NCBI GenBank assembly: GCA_030524105.1
Contig: JAUNHE010000005.1
Location: 1 to 64,000 of the forward strand
DNA: 64,000 nt
DNA from: Rothia sp. (in: high G+C Gram-positive bacteria)
Lineage (GTDB): Bacteria > Actinomycetota > Actinomycetes > Actinomycetales > Micrococcaceae
Direction: 5' to 3'
Below, piece by piece: positions 44,415-53,359 of this stretch (position 1 is its first letter; every line of letters starts with the position of its first letter). Position numbers and translations under genes: made by a program. Below the pieces are notes generated by a model that saw nothing but the letters and a program-made list of their open reading frames with translations, was not told the origin of the DNA and did no database searches.

Positions 44415-45335
44415 CTAGAGTCCGCGACCGGTCTTATTGACAAGATCAAGCAAAAGATTAGGCTTAACCACACCTGTGGAAACGGCATAAGCAGCCCAGG
44501 CTCGCAGCTGGCCGGGGTCCCGGCGTAGAGCAGACTGGGCATAGGCCTTAGCCTGGCTACGCTTACCCAGGGCGGCATAAGCAAAAGCAATTTGACCGGC
44601 AATTCGGGCTACACCCTTGGGGTAGCGTTCAAACTCCGGAAACTTTTGGAGCAGGTAGGTGAGACCATCGATCATGGACTGCCACTTGCCGGCAAAAAAA
44701 GAGGGCCTGTCCCAAAGTACTAAAATCAAGGGTTCTTGCACAGAGAGTACCGGACCAAACCGGGTGGCCCGTAGCAGCAGATCGTAGTCTTCTCCGTAAG
44801 CTGCCGGAAGCTGCTCATCTACCGGGCCAATCCGGCCCTGCTCCAGCAAGTCTTCGCGCCGGTAGAGCATGGAGGAGGGATGGATCTCGGTAATACGGGA
44901 GACAAGAAAGTCATCAAAGTCTGCTGTCTGCGGAGCTAACCTATTGATGTCTTGCCCGCCCGAACGAACGGTAATACCGGAAGAAATGGCGCTAGCTTGC
45001 GGGTTATCCTGCCAGAGAGCCAGCTGCGCCGAAATCTTTTGTGGATACCAGTAGTCATCGTCATCGCAAAAGCCAAGGTAGGGGGCGCTGGCTGCTCGAA
45101 TACCAGAATTACGGCCGCCCGCTAGGCCCTGAGGCCCAGAATTATTAATGGTGAGCAGAGACCTATTGTCCGGTATGTCAAGGTCGGAGAGGTCATCAAT
45201 ATCAACGTGATCAAAAACCACAATAACCTCAAGCTCACCGGCATAGTCTTGGTCAAAAATAGACCGTACTGCGGTGCGCAGTAGCTCGGGACGACTCCCG
45301 ATGGTAGCAATAATTGCCGAAACCTGTGCTGCCAT
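44415..45335 (-). CDS. glycosyltransferase family 2 protein with TPR-like tail
   Basis: GT-A enzyme of 306 residues: SAIIATIGSRPELLRTAVRSI, QGLAGGRNSGIRAA, the metal site FCDDDDYWYPQKI and the acceptor part YGEDYDLLLRA. The last 70 residues contain helical repeats like a TPR end (IAFAYAALGKRSQAKAYAQSALRRDP), which is common on polysaccharide GT2 proteins. CAGGAGG precedes the ATG, only 1 base after the CDP-alcohol gene stop. The sugar is unknown. Confidence 0.87.
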   Translation of the reverse strand: MAAQVSAIIATIGSRPELLRTAVRSIFDQDYAGELEVIVVFDHVDIDDLSDLDIPDNRSLLTINNSGPQGLAGGRNSGIRAASAPYLGFCDDDDYWYPQKISAQLALWQDNPQASAISSGITVRSGGQDINRLAPQTADFDDFLVSRITEIHPSSMLYRREDLLEQGRIGPVDEQLPAAYGEDYDLLLRATRFGPVLSVQEPLILVLWDRPSFFAGKWQSMIDGLTYLLQKFPEFERYPKGVARIAGQIAFAYAALGKRSQAKAYAQSALRRDPGQLRAWAAYAVSTGVVKPNLLLDLVNKTGRGL

Positions 45336-45336
45336 G

Positions 45337-46089
45337 TTATGCCTCCTGAGGCCTGCTAAGAGATGTAAATTTACGGCGCATGGATAGCAGGGTGGTTGCT
45401 AGATTGGCTAGGAAAAGTAGGCCGTAGACCACAATAAAGCCCCAGCCCCAGCCCCAAAAAATAAAGATCCAGCACAGGGTGCCGGCGTCCATATGCAGAT
45501 TAAGAAAGGAGCGCATAGTTCCTCCTGCCGGCGGGGCAGAGGTCTTGCGGTTTCTGCGAAGCTGCTCCGCCAAAATTTGGCTCATAAAATGCCCAACTGT
45601 TTGCACGGCAAAAGCCATGGGCAGCCACCACAGCGCCCAGCCCGAAATAGGCCAGTGGTCTTGGTATTTGATAAAACCAACCAGAACTACCATGTGGATA
45701 GAGGGCACCCGGATAGAATCAACCACATGATCAAGCCACTCACCGGCAGGGGAGGAGGCTCCGGTTACCCGCGCAACCTGTCCGTCTGCAGAATCAAGTG
45801 CATAACCTAGGGCAAAGAGCAGGCAGACCAATAAGGCTGTTAGGAAAGTTGGCTCAGCCAGCACAAGGACTAGAAGACCCGCTAAGGAGAAGGCAGAACT
45901 GATGGCTGTTACTCCGTTGGGAGTGATGCCAAACTTGACGGCTGCTGCGGCAAAGTAGCGTGCCAGGCGACGGTTAACCCAGCGAGTATAAGCTGGTACG
46001 CCGTGGCCAGGTTTCTGGGCTGCTCCCAAGGCAGCCAGGGTATCTTTGAACCCTGTGGGTCGTGATGAATCAGAATATTGCGAGTTCAA
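45337..46089 (-). CDS. CDP-alcohol phosphotransferase family membrane protein
   Basis: Transfers a phospho-alcohol from a CDP-alcohol to another alcohol. The full family signature D-G-x2-A-R-x8-G-x3-D-x3-D is present in DSADGQVARVTGASSPAGEWLDHVVD, with the extra leading Asp of the metal site. About five membrane segments are seen. The 250 residues and the N-terminal extension differ from the standard PgsA type. It is the first gene of the locus 2 operon, so a role in making a polyol-phosphate or inositol-phosphate-linked glycan lipid is likely (inference). The start is TTG and the ribosome binding site is weak. Confidence 0.87.
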   Translation of the reverse strand: MNSQYSDSSRPTGFKDTLAALGAAQKPGHGVPAYTRWVNRRLARYFAAAAVKFGITPNGVTAISSAFSLAGLLVLVLAEPTFLTALLVCLLFALGYALDSADGQVARVTGASSPAGEWLDHVVDSIRVPSIHMVVLVGFIKYQDHWPISGWALWWLPMAFAVQTVGHFMSQILAEQLRRNRKTSAPPAGGTMRSFLNLHMDAGTLCWIFIFWGWGWGFIVVYGLLFLANLATTLLSMRRKFTSLSRPQEA

Positions 46090-46491
46090 AATGTATAAAC
46101 CTTATCGACAAGTTATGCGGCACTAGACAATGATGACACCTGGGAGTGTATTTTTACACTATGTTTGGACCGGGGAATAGGAGGCTCCGAACTTAGTGCT
46201 CAAAAGTCTACCTATTTTCCGACAGATTACGGTATCTATATGTGGATAAAAATTTTTTTGTAGGCTGTTATGTAGCTGCATATTACCCCTTATTGGAGCT
46301 TGTTTTCAAGGGGTAAAAATGCCTTTAGGCAACATTGCCACTGCTAATTGTGTTGATGCCAACAAAACGACACACTGTCATCTTCCGGTCTATAGGTTAT
46401 GGGATTTCCTACAGGAGCATAAAGATGGGGTGCCGGCCTTTTGAGGCCGACACCCCCTGTCACCTACGGTGCTGATAGTCAGCCCAGATGA
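46090..46491. promoter_or_regulatory. locus 2 promoter region and terminal region of the exoprotein gene
   Basis: 402 bases with no gene. Inverted repeats are AGTGTA/TACACT at 46145-46160, a perfect nine-base repeat TTACCCCTT/AAGGGGTAA at 46283-46316, and the terminator at 46427-46456. The AT-rich 46200-46260 stretch lies upstream of the minus-strand operon, and the promoter is expected here. Confidence 0.45.
46427..46456 (-). terminator. terminator of the fibrinogen-like protein gene
   Basis: A 12-base stem GGGGTGCCGGCC/GGCCGACACCCC with one mismatch and a 6-base loop, followed on the minus strand by ATCTTTATG, lies 36 bases after the stop of the 46492 gene. Confidence 0.65.
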
Positions 46492-49473
46492 CTATTGAAG
46501 AGTTGCCGAGAGGTCAAAGCTGACTCCCGAACGAAGTGTGCTCTTGCCATGAACCGAAACTGCGATGGTATTTTTACCGGCTTGCAGCTGCGAGGCCGGA
46601 ATCTCAATAACCAGCGGCTTGTTGATGGCGTCAGCATCAGAACGAGCCTGTGAAGCAAAGGTTAAGGCTGTGACCAAGCGGGGCATATTGTCCTTGTTGA
46701 TCTCCTTACCGTTGAGGTAGAGCACCGAACCATCGTCAGAACGCATATTGATAACCAGCTTGGAGTAGGCGGCCGGATTATCAATAGTGACGTCCTTACG
46801 CAGGTACATAGAGGTTGGCTGCCAAACGGGAGTATCGTTTAGGACACTACTGAGACCTTCGGTATACCAGCCCATGGGAGCCGTAGCCTTAGACCATCCC
46901 TTGGCCTGAGTCTCGACGTCTTTCCAGGTGCTGCCGGCAGTCCAACCGTTAAGCAGGTAGCTCCATTCTGACCCCTTGGCAATAATTTCTTTTTGCTGAG
47001 CCTGTGCAGGCTGTGCAGGCTGATTTGGGTCAGTCTGGCCGGCGTTATTGCCTGGCTGTGCAGGCTGTTTAGCGTCAGCAGGATCTGCTGCTGGTTGAGC
47101 GGGATCAACAGCCTGATTAGCCGGGTTAGTATTGGTCGGTGAATTATCCGAGACAACCGCTGCAGTGCTGGCAGAGTAATTACCGGCGCTATCAACAGAG
47201 CGTACAAAGTAGTTGGCGCTGCTGGTGTGCGCTACCGAGTAAGAGGTGCCGCTGACCGTTGCAATAACCTTGTTGTTGCGTAGAATCTGGTAGCTGCTCT
47301 TACCTCCGCCGCTGGCCCAGGTGAGCTTGTCCTGTCCGTCAGCGGTGCTGACCTTCAGGTTCTTTGGCACACCGGCCGGAGTGACATCGCGAGGTGTATA
47401 GCGGGCAAAACCAACGGTGTTCTGGGCCCCATTTGCACCCACAGACTTAATGATGTCTCCGCCAACCCAGAGGACGCCTTGGGAATCTACAAAGCTTTCC
47501 CAGATACCGTGACCGTTCTTACCTGAAAGGATGGGGTTAAACTCTGGCAGTACTTCGCCGGATTCGCCATCAAAGGCAGCAACCAGGCGGATCATCTCAA
47601 TATTATGAGTTTCATCCCAGGGGTTGTCGTGGGTCTCGCCGCCGTCGTAGATCCAGTCACCGCAGTGGCAGGCACCGTAAACGACGCTGCCGTTCCGGTA
47701 AAGATCCTGGAAATCGCCACCGGACTTGGTGATAGCGGAGTTGTTACGAGAAAGGTCAGAGCGGTTGTACTGGGCAATCAAGTGCTCTGCACCGGCGGCC
47801 CAGACCTTACTGTCGGTTGCCTGTACGTCAAACTGGAAACCTTCGCTGTTTTTGGTCTCGATCCAGGTCCAGGACAGTTTCCAGTCCCAGGTCTGCTTCA
47901 TGCCACCATTGACAGGGTCAATAGAGGCTAGTTTCCAGCTGCGCTGGCCGTTAAGGGTTGAAAAGTAACCTGCTGCGTAGACCGCGCCGCCATCTTCAGC
48001 GGCAGAGATTCCATTGACTGTGCCATTGAAGTTGGGACGCCAGTTCCAGTCCACTGCACCGTTTTGAAGGCTGATACGGGCCGCATTGCGGGAGTAGGCA
48101 AAGGAATCAGAGGTGTTACCTTTCACGTGGGTGAAGGAACCAGCTAAGTAGAGGTAACCGTTTTGTACCTGCAGACTGCGTACAAAGGTTGAGCCGCGGG
48201 CCGTCCTATTTTGTACCAGCACATCAAGAGATCGGTCGATCTGGCCAGTTACAGGATCAAGAATGACAAATCCGGCAACGTCCTCGTTATTAACCTTGCT
48301 AAATTCACCACCAACGGCGAGCTTGCCGGAGGGCAAAGCTTCTAGGGCCTTAATCTGGCCGTTAAAGGTTGGTGTGAAGGAACGAACAAGGTCTGCCGAC
48401 TTAACGTTGTAACCAGCAAGGAAAGCTTGGTTAACCGTTTCACCGGTGCGGGAGACAATGTTCTTGAAGTCTCCACCCGTAAAGACGGTGTCTCCTACCT
48501 GGGTAATTGCCTGAACACGAGTGTTCATCTCATTGGCGTCGTTACCGGTTCCCGACTGTTCTGAGGTACGCCACTGCATGGCGGCAGAATAGTTGTTGGG
48601 CAGTTGCCGCTTAGCACTGGCAGCTGCGCCGCTAGTAGGAACAGCCGTAAAGTTGACGTTCTCTTGGGTCAGCTTAGGCCGAACATAAACCTGGGTAAAG
48701 GCAATGGGGTTGTTCCTGTGCTGCGACCACAAGTGGGTTGTCGGTGAGTTGCTGCCAGCCTTAAAGAAACCGTATGAGAAGCCTAGCTTCCAGCTTTGCT
48801 CCTTGGTAGCGGTAAAGAGGATGGCATTAGCTCCGCTGTTGAAGTTACCAAGCCGGTCAAGACTGGAACGGTAGGTATTTGACAAACCAAAACCGCGGGG
48901 GTTCTGGAAGGAAATATTGTTCCAGTTGGCGTAAGCCTGTAAGGCCCAGGACCAGTTTTTGACCTGTCCGCGGTGGGCCCGAACTTCCTGCCAGGTACTG
49001 CCGGCTTCATCTGCGGCACGACGGAAACGTACGCCGTCTTCAAGCTCGGAGATGGTCTGGCCGTTGACCAGGGCATCTACGGTCTGAGATGGCAACTGAA
49101 TGGGCGAGAAAGCGTCGGTGCCATCCGGGTTGGAAGCCATATCGGCTGCCCGGCCTTTACCGGCGTATTCCTCGGTCCAGCCCTCACGGCCACGGCCGAT
49201 CATGACCCAGCCACCACCGTCGGTCTCTTGATCGCAGTAGAACTGGGCAGGAGCGTCCATTTGTGGCGTGTACAGCCAGTAGGAACCGGACTTTGCACTG
49301 GGATTATTCTTTTTTATTTCGTAGCAGGAGGCGGCAGCTCTCTCGCTGGAAGAACCGTCAAGTGTTAACTCCTCTGCCTGTGCGACAGTCATGGGTAGGA
49401 GAGAAACACCCATAGCCAAGGTGGCCGCAGATGCCACCAGCCTGCGGGTTATAGATTTAGATTTAATTTTCAT
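46492..49473 (-). CDS. large secreted fibrinogen-like/beta-propeller/FnIII protein (paralog A)
   Basis: An exported protein of about 993 residues. The signal peptide is KSITRRLVASAATLAMGVSLLPMTVAQA. A fibrinogen-like domain follows (CYEIKKNNPSAKSG, YCDQETDGGGWVMIGRGREGW). Next is a repeat region of the delta-60/propeller type (for example FTGGDFKNI, LAVGGEFSKV, LYLAGSFTHV, VYAAGYFS, LWVGGDI) with a conserved CHCGD site, then a FnIII module and a Pro/Ala/Gln linker. Last is a C-terminal beta-sandwich domain (about 130 residues, DDGSVLYLNGKEI) absent from paralogs B and C. TTG 49488 opens the frame; ATG 49473 is preferred. No sortase motif is seen. It lies 8 bases downstream of the lipoprotein gene stop. 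Confidence 0.85.
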   Translation of the reverse strand: MKIKSKSITRRLVASAATLAMGVSLLPMTVAQAEELTLDGSSSERAAASCYEIKKNNPSAKSGSYWLYTPQMDAPAQFYCDQETDGGGWVMIGRGREGWTEEYAGKGRAADMASNPDGTDAFSPIQLPSQTVDALVNGQTISELEDGVRFRRAADEAGSTWQEVRAHRGQVKNWSWALQAYANWNNISFQNPRGFGLSNTYRSSLDRLGNFNSGANAILFTATKEQSWKLGFSYGFFKAGSNSPTTHLWSQHRNNPIAFTQVYVRPKLTQENVNFTAVPTSGAAASAKRQLPNNYSAAMQWRTSEQSGTGNDANEMNTRVQAITQVGDTVFTGGDFKNIVSRTGETVNQAFLAGYNVKSADLVRSFTPTFNGQIKALEALPSGKLAVGGEFSKVNNEDVAGFVILDPVTGQIDRSLDVLVQNRTARGSTFVRSLQVQNGYLYLAGSFTHVKGNTSDSFAYSRNAARISLQNGAVDWNWRPNFNGTVNGISAAEDGGAVYAAGYFSTLNGQRSWKLASIDPVNGGMKQTWDWKLSWTWIETKNSEGFQFDVQATDSKVWAAGAEHLIAQYNRSDLSRNNSAITKSGGDFQDLYRNGSVVYGACHCGDWIYDGGETHDNPWDETHNIEMIRLVAAFDGESGEVLPEFNPILSGKNGHGIWESFVDSQGVLWVGGDIIKSVGANGAQNTVGFARYTPRDVTPAGVPKNLKVSTADGQDKLTWASGGGKSSYQILRNNKVIATVSGTSYSVAHTSSANYFVRSVDSAGNYSASTAAVVSDNSPTNTNPANQAVDPAQPAADPADAKQPAQPGNNAGQTDPNQPAQPAQAQQKEIIAKGSEWSYLLNGWTAGSTWKDVETQAKGWSKATAPMGWYTEGLSSVLNDTPVWQPTSMYLRKDVTIDNPAAYSKLVINMRSDDGSVLYLNGKEINKDNMPRLVTALTFASQARSDADAINKPLVIEIPASQLQAGKNTIAVSVHGKSTLRSGVSFDLSATLQ

Positions 49474-49481
49474 GTGTGTTA

Positions 49482-50273
49482 TTAGCAATCTGGGTTATTG
49501 GGAAAGTCGTGAGAAGCGATTTTCCAGGTACCGTTTTCTTGGATTAACGTGAAGATATTTAAAGATCGTGCAGGAGACTCTGAGCTAGGTAGTACCTTGC
49601 CCGTTTCGTCCTTGATGACCACATCTGATGAATCAACGCATACTTCGAGCAGCTTGGCTGGTTTACCTTGGTAGGTGCTGTCAGCAATCTTAGGCTTACC
49701 TACGAATTTAGAGGTGCCCTCTTGGGTCCAGCCATTGGCGCTGTACTCCATAGCTGAAGCGGCAAATTCGTCTGCTGCTGCTCCGGTTGCTACGGATTCA
49801 ATGGATTTAAGCGTGGCATCGCTGAGCTGCGTTGAACCTTCATCAGCTGTGGAATCAGCCCCGCTGGTGGCCTTGTCTTCTTCAGCTTGATCGTCTTCAA
49901 CGGTGATGGTTTCGATAGAACCCATCGTTTTTTCAAACTTGGTATAAAGTTCCTGGGTACTACCGACCTGTTCCTGCTTAAGGTCCACAGACTTGGCCTT
50001 GGCAAGGTCTTCTGCACCCTCGAAGTTTTCTTCTGGTGCATTCTCATCACCTGCCAGTTCCTTGGTGTCTGCCGCAGCAGATGAGGAACCGCTCTTTGCA
50101 GGGTCTGAACTTGATTTTGCGGAACTCTGTGACGCCGATGCATCTGCTGGGTTTTCTTTGGAGGCCGTTTCTGAGCCCCCACAGCCTGCCAGAAGAAGAG
50201 TAAGTGCAACAGCTGTTACCAGAGATCGATGCCCCATTTTTTTACTTGTGCTGTTCTTAAAGACGGAATACAT
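49482..50273 (-). CDS. lipoprotein of unknown function
   Basis: A 263-residue lipoprotein. A basic start and hydrophobic stretch end in the lipobox LLAGCGG, followed by a Ser/Ala/Lys-rich linker (about residues 35-95) and an acidic middle. The C-terminal part (SAMEYSANGWTQEGTSKFVGKPKIADSTY to GTWKIASHDFPNNPDC) looks like a small alpha/beta domain ending in cysteine, as in many actinobacterial NTF2-like or DUF lipoproteins. The ATG has AGAGGG a few bases upstream. It is followed by the paralog A gene 8 bases later, so the two probably share a transcript. The function is unknown. Confidence 0.75.
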   Translation of the reverse strand: MYSVFKNSTSKKMGHRSLVTAVALTLLLAGCGGSETASKENPADASASQSSAKSSSDPAKSGSSSAAADTKELAGDENAPEENFEGAEDLAKAKSVDLKQEQVGSTQELYTKFEKTMGSIETITVEDDQAEEDKATSGADSTADEGSTQLSDATLKSIESVATGAAADEFAASAMEYSANGWTQEGTSKFVGKPKIADSTYQGKPAKLLEVCVDSSDVVIKDETGKVLPSSESPARSLNIFTLIQENGTWKIASHDFPNNPDC

Positions 50274-50719
50274 CTACCCTCTTAAAATTTGCGGTAATTA
50301 CTTGAAAAGCCCCTAAATGTTTTCAAGCTGTTCTCAGCCAAACTTGGTTCATTCTGAAAACATTAGTAATTCTAGGGGACACAAGCCTTTAAAATTGCCT
50401 ACAGGCTGACCAGCCTATGTGTCGGCATGGGTGTGTCGGGTTTTTTTAGAAGGGAGAGTTGCTGACCAGACTACTTTCTGGCCGGCGGAAACACTGAAAA
50501 TAAGCGAAATTCTTGACCAGAAAAAAACGGGCAGTCCGAGTTTGTCACCATATGTGCGTACATTTGACTATTCGACAATAGATCGGCGTGTCCATAACTT
50601 AGTCAACAGTAACATACAGGTTTGCCTAATTGCAAAGAGAGCTTAAAATCTTCTTGGAGCAAACTGCGGGGGTGGATAAATTTTTTTATGGCTGGAAAAC
50701 CCTTGAAATTACAGGCTTA
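50274..50719. promoter_or_regulatory. 446-bp intergenic region with long inverted repeat
   Basis: No gene is seen. An interrupted inverted repeat spans 50310-50378: CCCCTA plus AATGTTTTCA on the left (50310-50325) and TGAAAACATT (50355-50364) plus TAGGGG (50373-50378) on the right. It lies about 40 bases upstream of the lipoprotein start and could be an operator or an mRNA structure. The rest (50400-50719) is the tail region of paralog B and shows no clear terminator. Confidence 0.5.
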
Positions 50720-53065
50720 CTACCCAGTACTGCTAGTTGCGACCGGCGTAGTTTGGGAATAGTTGGCAGCATCATCAATAGTGCGGACAAAATATCTGGC
50801 CCCTGTGACGTGATCGCTGCTATAGCTCCTTGTGCTAGTGCTGGCTATAGGGCGGTCATCGCGGAAAATCTGGTAGCTTATGCCCTCTTGCTCCGGGCCC
50901 TCCCAGCTGAGCTGGTCCTTTCCGTCTACCTGCTCAACCCGTAGGTTAAGCGGTGCTGGCGCTGGTGTAACCTTTCGGGGTGCAAAGCGGGCAAAGCCAA
51001 CCGTTTTTTGAGGGCCATTGGCACCTATGGAATAGGCGATATCGCCGCCAACCCACAAGACCCCCGTAGAGTCTGTAAAAGACTCCCAGATCCCGTGACC
51101 GTGGATTCCCTTAAGCTGGGGGTTAAAGTCGGGTAGGAAGGCACCCGTGCTAGCGTCCCAGGCACCGATCAGACGGATCTGGTGCAGATTAGTAAGTTCA
51201 TCCCAGGCAGTCAGGTACATTTCTGCCCCTTCATAGAGTCCATCACCACAGTGACAGGCCCCGTAGATAATGCCATTCTTGTAGCTGAGATCCTGGAAAT
51301 CTCCACCGTCACGGGTGATCGAGCTGCTAATTCTTGAAAAATCACTGCTTCGATACTGGGCTATTAGATGCTCTGCCCCTCCAGTCCAGATGCTGTCGAG
51401 GGCAGCCTGGACATCAAACTGATAATTCCAGGCTGAGTTCCTTGCCTTGGTATAGGATCCCTTCCAATCCCACTGGGCACTGCGGGCGGCGGTATCACCG
51501 GTAAGAGCAGCTAGGCGAAAGGCATCCTGGCCATTGACGCTAGAAAAGTAACCGGCAGCATAAACAGTGCCCTGCTCACTCGAAGGATCAATGCCGTTAA
51601 CGGTGCCGTTAAAGACCGGCCGCCACTTCCAATCCACGGAACCATCGCTTAAGCGGTAGCGGGCAGCGTTTTTGGCGTAGGCCGCAGTTTGTGAGTTATT
51701 GCCCTGAACATGGGTAAAGCTACCGGCTACGTAGAGGTAGTCATCCTTAACGGCCAGGGAATGAACCTTGACAAGGCCGCTGGCATTGCGGTTGCTAAGC
51801 GTCCAGTCGTAGTTTTCTTTGATCTGGCCCGTCAGGGGATCAAGCACCACCAGCTTGCTGACCTGCTGGCCGTTAACCTCAGAAAAATCTCCGCCAGCTA
51901 CAATGCTGCCGTCCGGTAGGGTTGCTAAAGCTTTAATTTGTTCGTTAAAACTTGGGGTGAAGCTAGCTAGAGGTTGGCCGGTATTGACGTCGTAGGCAGC
52001 AATAAAAGACTGCTCTATTTTTTCTCCGGTACCGGGGTTTTCGATGTACTTAAAATCTCCGGCAGTATAAACGTAATTGCCAGACTGGGTGATGGCCTGA
52101 ACAAAGGTATTCATCTCTCCGGTTTTACCCGTTCCCGTTTCCTGGGAGGTACGCCAGGTGAGCGGCTCGGAAAAATTATTGGGCAAGGCCACTTGATTGC
52201 TGGCAGGAAGGCCCTCATCGGCGATCAGGCTGAGAGCTAAATCTGCCTGGGTAATTTTAGGCCGTAAGAAAACCTGGGTAAAGGGCAGCGGATACCCTTC
52301 GTTTTCGTCGGCCGTATAAATATAAGAACCTTCTTCCGTTGAGCCTCGCTGACCGGGGCCGTAGGCAAAGCCAAGCTTCCAATTTTGGCTGGCTCTCGCG
52401 GCAAAAATAATGGTATTGACGGTTTCACCGTGCTGGCCTAGCCGTCCGACCGATTTTTCGTAGGTTTTGGTCCAGGCAGAATCGGGCCCGTTATCGTAGC
52501 GGACACTCTCCCAATTGGCATAGGAGTCTAGAGACCAAGACCAGTCTTGTACCTGCCCGCGGTGGGCATAGACTTCCTGCCACTGATCACCGGCAGCCGT
52601 TGTCGCCCGGTGAAAGCGGATCCCATCTTCTAGCTGGCTGGGTGCTTGGTCGTTAAGGAGGGCATCAACAGTTGCAGAATTGAGCTGGACGGGTGCAAAG
52701 GCTTCTGGGCCGGTGGGGCTAAGGTGCAGCAGGTTAGGATCCCCCCTGCCCTGGTAAGTATCGGTCCATCCTTCTCGGCCGCGGCCGATCATGACCCAGC
52801 CGCCGCCCTCAGTTTCTTGATCACAGTAGAACTGGGCTGGGGCAGTCATAGCCGGGGTATACAGCCAGTAGGTGCCAGACTCAGCCTGAGGGTTATTTTC
52901 TTTAATCTCGTAGCAGGAGGCAGCAGCCTTCTCGCTTGAGGACCCATCATAGGTTCTTACTTGATCGGGTTCACCAGCCTGGGCGGGTAGGGCTAGGTTG
53001 GTGGTGAGGGCTAGGCTAAGTGCCGCAAATAGCGCTAGTAACCGAGAAGAGAAGGGTGACCTCAT
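50720..53065 (-). CDS. secreted fibrinogen-like/beta-propeller/FnIII protein (paralog B)
   Basis: A 781-residue exported protein. The signal peptide is RLLALFAALSLALTTNLALPAQA. The fibrinogen-like part has ASCYEIKENNPQAESGTYWLYTP and FYCDQETEGGGWVMIGRGREGW. The propeller repeats (YTAGDFKYI, IVAGGDFSEV, LYVAGSFTHV, VYAAGYFSSV, LWVGGDIAYS) carry the same CHCGD stretch as its paralogs, and the C-terminus is one FnIII module ending near SSDHVTGARYFVRTIDD. It lacks the C-terminal extra domain of paralog A. GAGAG precedes the ATG. It is probably its own transcription unit, since a terminator lies upstream. Confidence 0.85.
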   Translation of the reverse strand: MRSPFSSRLLALFAALSLALTTNLALPAQAGEPDQVRTYDGSSSEKAAASCYEIKENNPQAESGTYWLYTPAMTAPAQFYCDQETEGGGWVMIGRGREGWTDTYQGRGDPNLLHLSPTGPEAFAPVQLNSATVDALLNDQAPSQLEDGIRFHRATTAAGDQWQEVYAHRGQVQDWSWSLDSYANWESVRYDNGPDSAWTKTYEKSVGRLGQHGETVNTIIFAARASQNWKLGFAYGPGQRGSTEEGSYIYTADENEGYPLPFTQVFLRPKITQADLALSLIADEGLPASNQVALPNNFSEPLTWRTSQETGTGKTGEMNTFVQAITQSGNYVYTAGDFKYIENPGTGEKIEQSFIAAYDVNTGQPLASFTPSFNEQIKALATLPDGSIVAGGDFSEVNGQQVSKLVVLDPLTGQIKENYDWTLSNRNASGLVKVHSLAVKDDYLYVAGSFTHVQGNNSQTAAYAKNAARYRLSDGSVDWKWRPVFNGTVNGIDPSSEQGTVYAAGYFSSVNGQDAFRLAALTGDTAARSAQWDWKGSYTKARNSAWNYQFDVQAALDSIWTGGAEHLIAQYRSSDFSRISSSITRDGGDFQDLSYKNGIIYGACHCGDGLYEGAEMYLTAWDELTNLHQIRLIGAWDASTGAFLPDFNPQLKGIHGHGIWESFTDSTGVLWVGGDIAYSIGANGPQKTVGFARFAPRKVTPAPAPLNLRVEQVDGKDQLSWEGPEQEGISYQIFRDDRPIASTSTRSYSSDHVTGARYFVRTIDDAANYSQTTPVATSSTG

Positions 53066-53124
53066 GTGTGCTCTCTGTCAAGACTGCAAAGAAGGTAAGT
53101 CTTCTTGCTATTGATCTTATAAAA

Positions 53125-53166
53125 GTTGCCCCCATTGTCGGTCCTAATAACCGCAATGGAGGCAAC
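53125..53166 (-). terminator. terminator downstream of paralog C
   Basis: An interrupted stem, GTTGCC-x-CCATTG-x-CGGT with ACCG-CAATGG-x-GGCAAC, is followed on the minus strand by TTTTATAAG. It lies between paralogs C and B. Confidence 0.8.
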
Positions 53167-53320
53167 TCCACCATAGAGCACAGGGCCCAATTTTTAGGGC
53201 AGCTCATGGCTCATTTATATTTACTCGACAGTGGCCCCGGTAAGAGACGTTTGTTGTTCTTGCACCGGATGTAACGGTTGCGATTCGCTTCCAGTCTCTT
53301 ACCTCAACAAGATCCACCTT

Positions 53321-53349
53321 CCTGCAGTAGTTGCCGCTACTACTGCAGG
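53321..53349. repeat. perfect 11-bp inverted repeat just after paralog C
   Basis: CCTGCAGTAGT and ACTACTGCAGG have a 7-base loop, 10 bases beyond the stop of the paralog C gene. No T run follows on the minus strand, so it may protect the 3' end of the mRNA or assist the terminator at 53125-53166. Confidence 0.6.
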
Positions 53350-53359
53350 ATTTTGTCCC

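Noticed and set aside
50419-50944. Two plus-strand frames (75 and 104 residues) in and beyond the gap after paralog B
   Set aside because: No good ribosome site, unrelated composition, and the second overlaps the 3' end of paralog B antisense.
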